From Candidatus Aminicenantes bacterium UBA4820 (GTDB lineage: Bacteria > Acidobacteriota > UBA4820): 9,871 nt of DNA. The notes below the pieces were generated by a model. The model had not been told where the DNA came from. It saw nothing but the letters and a program-made list of their open reading frames with translations, and made no database searches. The translations under genes and the position numbers were made by a program. The stretch is taken from contig DHFQ01000150.1 in assembly GCA_002402325.1 (NCBI GenBank), positions 4,523-14,393 of the forward strand. Direction: 5' to 3'. Of the stretch, positions 1 to 6,835 are shown one piece after another (position 1 is the first letter of the stretch; each line of letters starts with the position of its first letter).

Positions 1-708
1 GAGGATTCCCTTCTTGTTGATGAAAAATCCTCTCTTTTTATTGTAGCAGACGGAATGGGGGGTCATTCAAGCGGAGAAATAGCCTCCTCTATTGCGGTTG
101 AATCAATTGTTAACTTTTTTAGCAATACCACCCTTAATGAAGATTCCACCTGGCCTTACTCTTACGATGACAATCTTTCTTTTATAGGAAATAAACTTAA
201 AACAGCAATTTCAGTTGCAAATGAAAATATTCAGGATTACGCACAATCACACAGTGAATCAAGGGGAATGGGGACAACAGTCGTTGCTATTCATAAATCC
301 GGAGACAAAATCTATCTTGCTCATGTTGGTGATAGTAGGTGCTATCTTTTAAGGGATGACAATCTTAGCTTATTGACATCTGACCATTCGTGGGTCAACG
401 AGCAGGTAAGATTGGGAGTTTTGACAGAATCAGACGCCCAGCGCCATCCATTCAGAAATGTGATCACAAGGGCGTTGGGAACAAAGGCTGAAGCACTTCC
501 TGAAGTTAAAGAGATGAATTCAAAAAAAGGAGACCTCTATCTGCTTTGCAGTGATGGGCTCAACTCTATGGTTCCAGATGATGAGATCAAGGCAATTCTT
601 GCATCGGGAAAGACTCTTGAAGAGATGGGAAAAACTCTCGTTGAAAAAGCAAATCAAAACGGCGGGGAAGATAACATCTCTTTAATTCTTTTGAGGATTC
701 TTTCCTAA
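1..708 (+). CDS. PP2C-family Ser/Thr protein phosphatase (5' end cut by window edge)
   Basis: This is a stand-alone bacterial PP2C (Stp1/PrpC type), a cytosolic metal-dependent phosphatase that removes phosphate from Ser/Thr on proteins. The reading frame is open to base 1 and begins with Glu-Asp-Ser, the tail of the family's N-terminal NEDS motif, so only about 20 residues should be missing. An internal ATG at 55 lies within the ADGMGGH motif and is not the true start. Visible PP2C landmarks are VADGMGGHSSGE (metal-binding Asp), RGMGTTVV, HVGDSRCYLLR, the SDHSWVNEQV region, VITRALG, CSDGLNSMV (metal Asp) and GGEDNISLILL at the C terminus (metal Asp). All expected metal aspartates in the visible part are present. 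The stop overlaps the convergent protease gene by four bases. The nearby SpoIIAB-like/STAS pair makes a partner-switch role possible. A general partner of Ser/Thr kinases (Hanks type) is equally plausible. Confidence 0.95.
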   Translation, partial: EDSLLVDEKSSLFIVADGMGGHSSGEIASSIAVESIVNFFSNTTLNEDSTWPYSYDDNLSFIGNKLKTAISVANENIQDYAQSHSESRGMGTTVVAIHKSGDKIYLAHVGDSRCYLLRDDNLSLLTSDHSWVNEQVRLGVLTESDAQRHPFRNVITRALGTKAEALPEVKEMNSKKGDLYLLCSDGLNSMVPDDEIKAILASGKTLEEMGKTLVEKANQNGGEDNISLILLRILS

Positions 709-1562
709 TCAACAAAAGGCAGTGGGTGAAAACTAAAAACAAAAATCAAAAGACAGGCGATACCCAGTAGAATTTCTTTTTTGGTAAGAGGAACATAATC
801 ATTAAGTGTCGGTGGATGCTTGATCCCAAGAAGAAAGAAAATAATTGCCCATACAAAAAATTGAAGTCCAAATGGAGAAAGAAGTAAAAGAAAAATTGTA
901 ATAATTGTTCCAATGGTCTTATGAGCCTTTGGAAACAGAGCATACAGGATATGACCACCATCAAGTTGACCAACAAAAAGAAGGTTTAGCCCCTGAATGA
1001 AAAATCCAATGAAGGCACTTGCAAGAAATGGATTTTCAAAAAATATTGTCTGGCTTTTTAATCCTCCGACAATAGGATATTGTGCCAGAGCCATAATGAG
1101 TGGAAGTCTTACATTTACGCCAAAATCAAAGGGGTTCTGGTAACCATTAAAATGGAGAAAAATTCCATAATACATAGTTAGAATGCACCCCAAAAAACCA
1201 AATATAGGCCCATAAGAAGCCATATCCATAAGAGACCTTCTATCACCGATTGGACTTTTTACTTTTATAAAGGCACCAAATGTTCCCAGTGTTATGAATG
1301 GAGGACCGGGTAAAAAGTAGGGCATTGTTGCAACAATTCCATTCTTTCTCGCTCCTATAAGGTGCCCTATTTCGTGAATACCAATTATGAAAAGCAAAGA
1401 AATTGAAAAAGGAAGCCCTTTTAAGAGAACTTTAGGTGAAGTCAACATTAAGGATACATCATAATCTCCATAATCGGGATGGAAAAAAACCCCCATCACC
1501 GTAACACAATAAAATGTTACGATAAAAAGGATTATATGAATTGTCCTTACTTTTTCCCTCAC
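705..1562 (-). CDS. Site-2 protease family (M50) intramembrane metalloprotease, EGY-like
   Basis: This is a polytopic membrane zinc protease of 285 residues. HEIGH at residues 63-67 supplies the zinc-binding histidines and catalytic Glu, and LDGGH at 200-204 supplies the second zinc-site Asp. The stretch PYFLP...LGTFGAFIKVKSP (about 81-103) followed by RRSLMDMASYGPIFG resembles the plant/cyanobacterial EGY and S2P-M50_like_2 subgroup rather than RseP: there is no PDZ domain between the two motifs. Several hydrophobic segments flank the motifs (about 8-26, 48-70, 115-137, 180-198, 218-245, 263-279). The start is GTG, 10 bp after the HU stop, with only a weak GAGA-like ribosome site. The next in-frame Met (residue 23) is inside the first membrane segment, so GTG is preferred. 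It is the last gene of the kinase-STAS-HU block. Its substrate cannot be told from sequence. Confidence 0.92.
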   Translation of the reverse strand: MREKVRTIHIILFIVTFYCVTVMGVFFHPDYGDYDVSLMLTSPKVLLKGLPFSISLLFIIGIHEIGHLIGARKNGIVATMPYFLPGPPFITLGTFGAFIKVKSPIGDRRSLMDMASYGPIFGFLGCILTMYYGIFLHFNGYQNPFDFGVNVRLPLIMALAQYPIVGGLKSQTIFFENPFLASAFIGFFIQGLNLLFVGQLDGGHILYALFPKAHKTIGTIITIFLLLLSPFGLQFFVWAIIFFLLGIKHPPTLNDYVPLTKKEILLGIACLLIFVFSFHPLPFVD

Positions 1563-1572
1563 ACTTTGATTC

Positions 1573-1836
1573 TCATTTCTTAAATCTTACCGAGGGTTTA
1601 AATTTAACCGTTTTTCCTTCTTTTAAAGTAACAGTTTCTCCCGTTTTTAAATTTCTTCCAACTCCCCTTTTGCTCCCCACAACTTTAAAAATTCCAAAAC
1701 CTCTCAACTCAACTTTTTCGCCGAGTTTCAAAGATTCTTTAAGGGCTTCAAGCGTCAGGTCAACGATTTCCTCCGCTTTACTCTTTTTTATGTTCAATTT
1801 TTTTTGCACTTTTGCAACAATGTCTGATTTAATCAT
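1573..1836 (-). CDS. HU/IHF-family DNA-binding protein with Leu at the intercalating position
   Basis: This small, basic, dimeric nucleoid protein of 87 residues has the full HU length. The N-terminal helices (MIKSDIVAKVQKKL, then AEEIVDLTLEALKESL) form the dimer body, followed by the RGFGIF core strand (45-50). The DNA-clasping arm contains GRNLKTGE (60-67) and the C terminus ends in KFKPSVRFKK. The family consensus arm is GRNPxTG, whose Pro63 inserts into the minor groove and kinks DNA. Here codon 63 is TTA (Leu). The start ATG has a GGAG site at 1843-1846 with 6-nt spacing. It sits 18 bp after the STAS stop and 10 bp before the protease start, so it is probably co-transcribed with both. 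It could be a specialised HU paralogue with altered bending, while a canonical HU gene exists elsewhere in the genome; that is inference. Confidence 0.94.
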   Translation of the reverse strand: MIKSDIVAKVQKKLNIKKSKAEEIVDLTLEALKESLKLGEKVELRGFGIFKVVGSKRGVGRNLKTGETVTLKEGKTVKFKPSVRFKK

Positions 1837-1854
1837 ATCAATCTCCGAAAATGA

Positions 1855-2190
1855 TCAAAACGATTTAATTGCTTCATCCACTGAATTGTATGTCTCAAAA
1901 ACAGTTGATAGCCTTGTTATATCAAGAAGATCATTAACCTTCTTCGTAAGATTTGCCAATTTAACAGTTGCTCCTTGCTTTTTGGCACTTGTGTAGGCTG
2001 CAACCAATTCCCCCAATCCAGCCGAATCAATATAGGAGACTTCGCCGAGATCAACTACGATTTTCTTTTTTCCTTTACTGAGTTCTGCAACAAGTTTCTC
2101 TTTAAGTTTGACATCTCCACTTCCTAAAGTGATTTTTCCTCCAAGTCCCAAAACAGTTACTCCTTTTTTTTCAACTACATCTACTTTCAT
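1855..2190 (-). CDS. STAS-domain anti-sigma factor antagonist (SpoIIAA/RsbV-like)
   Basis: This is a single-domain STAS protein of 111 residues, the usual length. In partner switching the unphosphorylated protein binds a SpoIIAB/RsbW kinase and frees that kinase's target; phosphorylation on a conserved Ser disables it, and a PP2C phosphatase reactivates it. The site is visible in VSYIDSAGLGEL, with Ser56 as the phosphoacceptor and Asp55 before it. Strand residues KIVVDLGEV (43-51) precede it, and the C-terminal half carries VKLANLTKKVNDLLDITRL. AAGGAGG at 2196-2202, 5 nt before the ATG, overlaps the stop of the upstream kinase gene, implying translational coupling of kinase and substrate. The adjacent kinase is the obvious partner. 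The final regulated protein (sigma factor or other) is not encoded in the window. Confidence 0.93.
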   Translation of the reverse strand: MKVDVVEKKGVTVLGLGGKITLGSGDVKLKEKLVAELSKGKKKIVVDLGEVSYIDSAGLGELVAAYTSAKKQGATVKLANLTKKVNDLLDITRLSTVFETYNSVDEAIKSF

Positions 2191-2200
2191 TTTTTCCTCC

Positions 2201-2650
2201 TTATTTCCTTAAATCAACCATAAGTTCTATACCAAAGCCATTATTCCTGCAAATAAACTCAACTTTGTTAACAAATTGTTTTATCAAAAAAATCCCTCTT
2301 CCGTGAGGTTGCAAAAGATTTTCATCCTTCGTTGGATCTGTAAGGGTGGAAGGATCAAAACCTTTCCCCTCATCCCAGACTCTTATGTAAATTGCTTCAT
2401 CAAGAAATTCAATTTCAACTTCTACCTTTTTTTTGGGATTATTTTTATTCCCGTGAATGATTGCATTGTTCACTGCTTCCCTTAATGATAAAGCTACCCA
2501 ATCAACTCTTTCCTCAGATATTTTAGTTTTTGATAGGGAAAGTCTGAAGAATTCCTCAGAAAAATCTGTCATAAAGAGATTTGAAAAAAATTGCATTGAT
2601 ATTTTTGAAAGACCTTCCTTCAAAATTTCCTCCAGAGTATAATAATACAT
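2201..2650 (-). CDS. SpoIIAB/RsbW-like anti-sigma factor Ser/Thr kinase (GHKL ATPase)
   Basis: The protein is a cytosolic GHKL-fold ATP-binding kinase that would phosphorylate the STAS protein encoded 10 bp downstream and hold a target such as a sigma factor when the STAS protein is phosphorylated. Numbering from the upstream TTG at 2653, the N box is REAVNNAIIHGN (58-69, Glu59 and Asn63), the G1 box is DEGKGFDP (94-101) and the G2 box is HGRGIFLIKQ (117-126). These are the signature of the HATPase_c_2 family, as opposed to two-component kinases, since no HisKA domain is present. The codons TTG-ATG begin the frame; ATG at 2650 is chosen over TTG because neither has a clear Shine-Dalgarno and ATG is commoner. 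The first 45 or so residues are less typical of RsbW and may include a partner-specific extension. It is the first gene of the block and follows a 126-bp gap. Confidence 0.9.
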   Translation of the reverse strand: MYYYTLEEILKEGLSKISMQFFSNLFMTDFSEEFFRLSLSKTKISEERVDWVALSLREAVNNAIIHGNKNNPKKKVEVEIEFLDEAIYIRVWDEGKGFDPSTLTDPTKDENLLQPHGRGIFLIKQFVNKVEFICRNNGFGIELMVDLRK

Positions 2651-2752
2651 CAAATTCTTTTTTAATCAAAATTTTGGAAAAAACAAGTTTTACCTTTAAG
2701 ATTTATGAGTTATCTATCTCAAAATCAGCGGGTGGATCAAGATCAATAATTA

Positions 2753-2770
2753 CGCAGGTTAAAACCTGCG
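2753..2770. repeat. Perfect palindrome in the SurA/kinase intergenic gap
   Basis: CGCAGGTT and AACCTGCG form two exact 8-bp arms separated by AA, 10 bp beyond the stop of the SurA-like gene. The right half plus GGCTAC recurs at 7776-7791. There is no T-run after the hairpin on either strand, so an intrinsic terminator is not well supported. A dispersed REP-like element that may also protect the 3' end of the upstream mRNA is the likelier reading. The rest of the gap (2654-2752) is AT-rich and shows no gene; I found no convincing promoter hexamers there. Confidence 0.7.
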
Positions 2771-2779
2771 GCTACCCTC

Positions 2780-4381
2780 CTATTTTATATTTTCAGTAAA
2801 TGTTACAACCTTTATCTCCTTCTTCGCATCGTTTTCAATATATTCATCAAAGAGTTTAACTCCATTTTCTCTTATGTATCTATTTTTCACTTCCTCCCGA
2901 CACTCATCAAAAGGTATGACTGGAGGCTCCTCTCTATCTTCAAGGTAAAAGGCTACAAAACTCTTTTGCATCCTGTCTGCGAGCCACTTTCCCTTTTCCA
3001 ATTTTTTTAACTTTTCTATGTTGGATGTGCTCATTAAATAGGACAATTCACTTTCGCTCTTCCAATCTAAAACTCCTGTCCCCGTCTCCTGTAAAATTCC
3101 CTTAACTTTTAGTAAATCTTCCCACTTTGCACCCTTTTTCAAAAGTCCAACTGCCTGGTTTATAGCATCGGGAGATTCAGCAAGAAGATATTTCAATTTA
3201 AACTTTGTTTCACCCCTGAAAGTATCTTTATTTTTTTCGTAGTAATTTTTGAGGTCCTCTTCATTCACAACCGCTTCATTTAAAAAATCCTGAAAAAACC
3301 TTGCAGCGCCATTTTCATGCACCCTATTCCACACCTCCAATTTAACATCACTATCTTTCAAAAATCCTTTTTCCTTTGCAGACATATAAATCCTCTGCTC
3401 CGCACATATTTTGTCAAATATCATTTTGAAAACTTCCGGCGTTCTCGGTAGCATCTGTTGTCTTTTTTGAGATTCATTATAATAAGCATCAAGAAAATCA
3501 ACATATTTTATTTTTTGATTCCCAACTACACCAACATTTTTATTTGCCTCTTCCTCTGTTGGGTTATCATTTTTAATAAGTTCTTCAATCAATTTTGTAT
3601 CAAGGCTTTCCGGATATTTTTGTTTGAGTTCTTCATTTGCTTTAATGACTGCCTTTTGATACCTTATTTGAGACGCCCTCATTATCAAGTTATCATCAAA
3701 TTTTTCTGGAAGAGGAGGGGTGATAAGTTCCTTCAAAACGACCACTATAAAACTATTGTCATCTCTGAAAGGAACAGGATCAAGAACATCACCATCTTTT
3801 CCATTAAAAAAGACCTTTTGAATTTCTGGAGGCATTGAATTAAAATTGGCACTTCCCATATCATAACTTTGAGGACCATTTTCAAGGTCATTTTTATGTT
3901 TCTCAAATAGTTCTTTAATATCTTTACCTTCCCTCAACTCCTTGCACACCTCAATAGCGGCTTCTTTTCCTTTGACTCCAATTCCCCACAGATGTCTTTT
4001 GGAATTATTCAACTTGAACGCATCCTCCAACTCCTCTTTTGATGGCTCTTTTGAATTGTTCAAATAGGTTTTAAAAATGTAATTTGAAATGACCACACTC
4101 CGCTCAATTTTGCTCACCTGATCATCCCATTGTGAGCCAGCAAGAAGTCCCTTCCTTTTAGCCTTTTCATAAGCAACTTCCCTTTTTATAAGTTCCTCAA
4201 GTGCTTTATTAAGTTTTTCATTATCGTTTTTATCTTTAATGTTTCTGCTTTCAAGGTATTTGTCCCACTGTTCATAAGAAATCCAATTCCCTCCAATTTT
4301 TGCAACGGGTTTTGGTGGTTTTGTGCAGGAAATAAAAGCAAGTGAAACGATGGAAACAAATAAAATTAACCTTTTAAACAT
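2780..4381 (-). CDS. SurA/PpiC-type peptidyl-prolyl isomerase chaperone lipoprotein with duplicated module
   Basis: This 533-residue predicted exported lipoprotein would act as a periplasmic folding chaperone. The N terminus has Lys-Arg, a hydrophobic stretch and AFISC, with Cys19 as the likely lipidated residue (Phe at -3 is a slightly unusual lipobox). A SurA-N-like opening (VAKIGGNWISYEQWDKYLE, 26-44) leads into helices and a parvulin-like domain at about 129-220, containing YDMGSANFNSMPPEIQKVFF and DPVPFRDDNSFIVVVLKE. The plan repeats from about 283: VGVVGNQKIKYVDFLDAYY, helices, then a second, more degenerate parvulin-like region at about 390-485. The charged C-terminal tail resembles the C-terminal helix of SurA. 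AAAGGAG at 4389-4395, spaced 7 nt from the ATG, overlaps the uppP stop. It is the last gene of its block. PrsA-like foldase is the alternative name; isomerase activity is not certain. Confidence 0.88.
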   Translation of the reverse strand: MFKRLILFVSIVSLAFISCTKPPKPVAKIGGNWISYEQWDKYLESRNIKDKNDNEKLNKALEELIKREVAYEKAKRKGLLAGSQWDDQVSKIERSVVISNYIFKTYLNNSKEPSKEELEDAFKLNNSKRHLWGIGVKGKEAAIEVCKELREGKDIKELFEKHKNDLENGPQSYDMGSANFNSMPPEIQKVFFNGKDGDVLDPVPFRDDNSFIVVVLKELITPPLPEKFDDNLIMRASQIRYQKAVIKANEELKQKYPESLDTKLIEELIKNDNPTEEEANKNVGVVGNQKIKYVDFLDAYYNESQKRQQMLPRTPEVFKMIFDKICAEQRIYMSAKEKGFLKDSDVKLEVWNRVHENGAARFFQDFLNEAVVNEEDLKNYYEKNKDTFRGETKFKLKYLLAESPDAINQAVGLLKKGAKWEDLLKVKGILQETGTGVLDWKSESELSYLMSTSNIEKLKKLEKGKWLADRMQKSFVAFYLEDREEPPVIPFDECREEVKNRYIRENGVKLFDEYIENDAKKEIKVVTFTENIK

Positions 4382-4393
4382 CTTAATTCTCCT

Positions 4394-5182
4394 TTAATGA
4401 AAAGCAATTAAAAAACCGATACAAGATATGAATAGGCAGTAAATTCCAAAATAGTGAAGTTTCCCTTTTATGACACACCCTTTCAAAAAAAACAAAGAGA
4501 GATAACCGATGATGAAAGAGACAAGAAAACCAATTATTATAGGCATAAGACCAAAATCATTTGTCATATTGGTTACTCCCTTAAATTCAATGACAAATGC
4601 ACCAAGAATTGCAGGAATGGATGCAATAAAAGAATAGTCAAATGCTTCCTCTCTTGAAAGCCCAACCATCAGAGCAGAAACAATTGTTGCGCCCGACCTC
4701 GAAATTCCCGGGAATACGGCAATTCCCTGTGCAATTCCAATAATCACCGCTGAAAGCCATCCTAAAGTTACCACCTTTCTATCTTTTTCCTTTATAAATT
4801 TAGTTGAAAAAAGAAGAATCGCAGTCAGAATAAGAAATATTGCAGGGTATAGAATTGAAACCATCGCCTCTTCAACAAATTTTTTGAATGAAAGCCCTAA
4901 AATTCCCGTTGCCCCAGTTGTCAACACGATAAAGAGAATTATCCTGCAAGTTTCCTTATCTCCCTTTAGACTAAAAACGGCAAGTTTAGTCAACTCTTTT
5001 CTGAAAAAGATAAGAAGCGCAATGAGAGTTCCGAGGTGCAATACAAGGAAAAATGGAAGGGCATCCTTTTCTTGAAGTTTTAAAATATAACCTAATATGG
5101 TCAAATGGGCAGACGATGAAACGGGTAAAAACTCAGTTGCCCCCTGAATCAAGCCGAACAGTATTGCAAGAAGTGAAGACAA
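4394..5182 (-). CDS. uppP: Undecaprenyl-diphosphate phosphatase UppP (BacA)
   Basis: This integral membrane enzyme dephosphorylates undecaprenyl diphosphate to the monophosphate, recycling the lipid carrier for peptidoglycan and other envelope glycans; the family also gives bacitracin resistance. At 262 residues it has the usual length. Both family motifs are complete: GATEFLPVSSSAHL (14-27; Glu17, Ser22-24, His26) and PGISRSGAT (158-166, with Arg162). Hydrophobic segments cover most of the rest. The start is TTG, lying directly after the TAG of the RNase J gene and preceded by GGAGG at 5-nt spacing. The first codons then run straight into the family's N-terminal LLAILFGLIQGATEF, so the TTG is well supported. 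The gene is followed after 12 bp by the SurA-like lipoprotein, another envelope function. Confidence 0.97.
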   Translation of the reverse strand: MSSLLAILFGLIQGATEFLPVSSSAHLTILGYILKLQEKDALPFFLVLHLGTLIALLIFFRKELTKLAVFSLKGDKETCRIILFIVLTTGATGILGLSFKKFVEEAMVSILYPAIFLILTAILLFSTKFIKEKDRKVVTLGWLSAVIIGIAQGIAVFPGISRSGATIVSALMVGLSREEAFDYSFIASIPAILGAFVIEFKGVTNMTNDFGLMPIIIGFLVSFIIGYLSLFFLKGCVIKGKLHYFGIYCLFISCIGFLIAFH

Positions 5183-6835
5183 CTAAACCTCCATTACTAC
5201 TGGAATTACCAAAGGAATTTTTGAATCTCTTTTTTTCAATGATTTTTTTACAGTAGATTTAACTTTTGCCTTGAGTATATTCTGGTCTTTTATCTCAGCC
5301 TTTGAAAGTTCCTTCTCCAGATTCTTAAGGTTGGATTTTATCTCTTCAAGAAGTTCAAGTTGGTTTTCAAGTGGAGGATAGCCACGATGAATAACTTCCG
5401 GTTCAGCCTCAAAAGTGCCATCAACAGCGTTAACGACGACTATCGGAAGAACAAAACCTTCATTTGCAAGATGCTTTCTCTCCCTTAAAAGAATTTGTCC
5501 AACTGGATCGTAAGACTCACCATCAAGAAGAATATTCCCGGCTTGAACTTTATCCCTTCCAACCAGAGCACCTTCTTTAAAAATTAAACTATCCCCGACA
5601 TCCGTTATAATTGTATTTTCTTTGGAATAGCCGAGTTCCCTTGCTATTTCTCCATTTTCTTTGAGTTGTCTAAATTCTCCGTGAATTGGGATGTAATATT
5701 TTGCCTTAACAAAAGATGCAAGCATCTTTATTTCTTCCTTTGCGGCGTGGCCTGAGGCGTGTATTGAAGGCTCATCCTCCGGGGTTAGCACCCTTCCGCC
5801 TTTTCTATAAACCTGATTTATAATTCTTCCAATTCTTTTCTCGTTTCCGGGAATTATTCTTGCTGAAAATAGAACAAGATCCTTTTCTTCTATTGAAATG
5901 GATTTCATCTCATCAAAGGCAATTCTACTTAGGGCTGAGAAAGGTTCACCCTGACTTCCCGTTGCAATGACAACAACTTTTGATGGATCGTATTTTTCTA
6001 TATCATCAGAATTGATTACAACATTTTCATAGAGGGTAAGATGTTTTAATTTTTCTGCAACTTCAATATTTTTGAATAATGACCTTCCAAGAAATGCAAC
6101 CTTTTTGTTATATTTTTTACAAAGTTCTAACACTCCCCTGATTCTCTGAATGTTAGTAGAAAACATTGTTAAAATTAACCTGTTTTCAAAAAAGGAGATG
6201 TACTTCTCAAAAGTTCTAAATACCATTTTCTCACTTGTTGCAATTCCCGGAACCTCAGAATTTGTGCTATCTATAAGAAGCGCTGTAACCCCTCTTTCGC
6301 CTATTTCTTGAATAGATGAGAAATTTGTCAATCTTGAATCAAGAGGGGTCTGGTCAAATTTAAAATCTGATGAGTGATAAAAAATTCCATCGTTTGTATG
6401 TATAGCCATCGAATAGGATTCAGGAATGGAATGGGTAACAAATATTGGTTCAACATTAAAGGAACCAAACCTGAAATATCTCTCTTTTGTAAGGTCAACA
6501 AATTTAACCTCCTTTATTTCCATCTCCTTAAGTTTGTTAAGAAGAAGTCCTTTTGCAAATGGAGATGCATAAACAGGCATTTCCACCTGTTCCAACAAGA
6601 AAGGAACCGCCCCAATGTGGTCCTCGTGAGAATGGGTTATAATCAGGGCTATCTCTTTTTTATCCGAAATTGCTTTAATATACCCAAAATCTGGAATAAC
6701 CCTGTCAATTCCTAAAGCATCGCTTTCTGGAAACATCATCCCACAATCAACGATAAGACACTCTTTTTTAGATTCATAGAGTGTAATGTTTTTACCGAAC
6801 TCCCCTACTCCACCAAGAAAAGAGATTTTCACCAT
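5183..6835 (-). CDS. rnj: Ribonuclease J (metallo-beta-lactamase/beta-CASP RNase)
   Basis: RNase J is a cytosolic zinc-dependent nuclease with 5'-to-3' exonuclease and endonuclease activity in mRNA turnover and rRNA maturation. The 550-residue length matches the family. The opening KISFLGGVGEFGKNITLYE is typical. The metallo-beta-lactamase motif THSHEDHIGAVP provides His68, His70, Asp72 and His73, with His135 in THSIPES and Asp157 in SSDFKFD. The beta-CASP part shows ATGSQGEP (291-298), SGHAAKEE (361-368) and IPIHGEFRQL (382-391; His385). A C-terminal domain follows from about 450, ending in a Lys-rich segment. All expected metal ligands appear intact. ATG directly follows the TAA of the DUF4388 gene with only a weak AAGG-like site upstream, suggesting translation reinitiation. 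It is the only ribonuclease visible here. Confidence 0.96.
   Translation of the reverse strand: MVKISFLGGVGEFGKNITLYESKKECLIVDCGMMFPESDALGIDRVIPDFGYIKAISDKKEIALIITHSHEDHIGAVPFLLEQVEMPVYASPFAKGLLLNKLKEMEIKEVKFVDLTKERYFRFGSFNVEPIFVTHSIPESYSMAIHTNDGIFYHSSDFKFDQTPLDSRLTNFSSIQEIGERGVTALLIDSTNSEVPGIATSEKMVFRTFEKYISFFENRLILTMFSTNIQRIRGVLELCKKYNKKVAFLGRSLFKNIEVAEKLKHLTLYENVVINSDDIEKYDPSKVVVIATGSQGEPFSALSRIAFDEMKSISIEEKDLVLFSARIIPGNEKRIGRIINQVYRKGGRVLTPEDEPSIHASGHAAKEEIKMLASFVKAKYYIPIHGEFRQLKENGEIARELGYSKENTIITDVGDSLIFKEGALVGRDKVQAGNILLDGESYDPVGQILLRERKHLANEGFVLPIVVVNAVDGTFEAEPEVIHRGYPPLENQLELLEEIKSNLKNLEKELSKAEIKDQNILKAKVKSTVKKSLKKRDSKIPLVIPVVMEV
5188..5192 (-). promoter_or_regulatory. Shine-Dalgarno that fixes the uppP TTG start
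   Basis: GGAGG on the minus strand lies inside the last codons of the RNase J gene, 5 nt before the TTG start codon of uppP. The RNase J stop TAG sits immediately before that TTG, so terminating ribosomes end right at the site. No in-frame ATG is nearby that would keep the family's N terminus. Confidence 0.8.

Noticed and set aside
746..976. Minus-strand open frame of 76 codons inside the protease gene
   Set aside because: An out-of-phase shadow of the site-2 protease, whose own frame carries both zinc motifs. Considered as a frameshift remnant, but the main frame is intact.
1541..1996. Plus-strand open frame of 151 codons
   Set aside because: It runs antisense through HU and part of the STAS gene, both of which have clear family motifs and ribosome sites. 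The translation is Ser/Phe/Leu-rich without a domain.
2753..2770. Intrinsic terminator after the SurA-like gene
   Set aside because: The hairpin is perfect but is followed by TAATTATTG on the minus strand, not a run of T, and it matches a dispersed repeat.
3458..3838. Plus-strand open frame of 126 codons
   Set aside because: Antisense to the SurA-like gene; its Phe/Ile/Lys-rich translation is what the reverse of an AT-rich Lys/Glu-rich gene gives.
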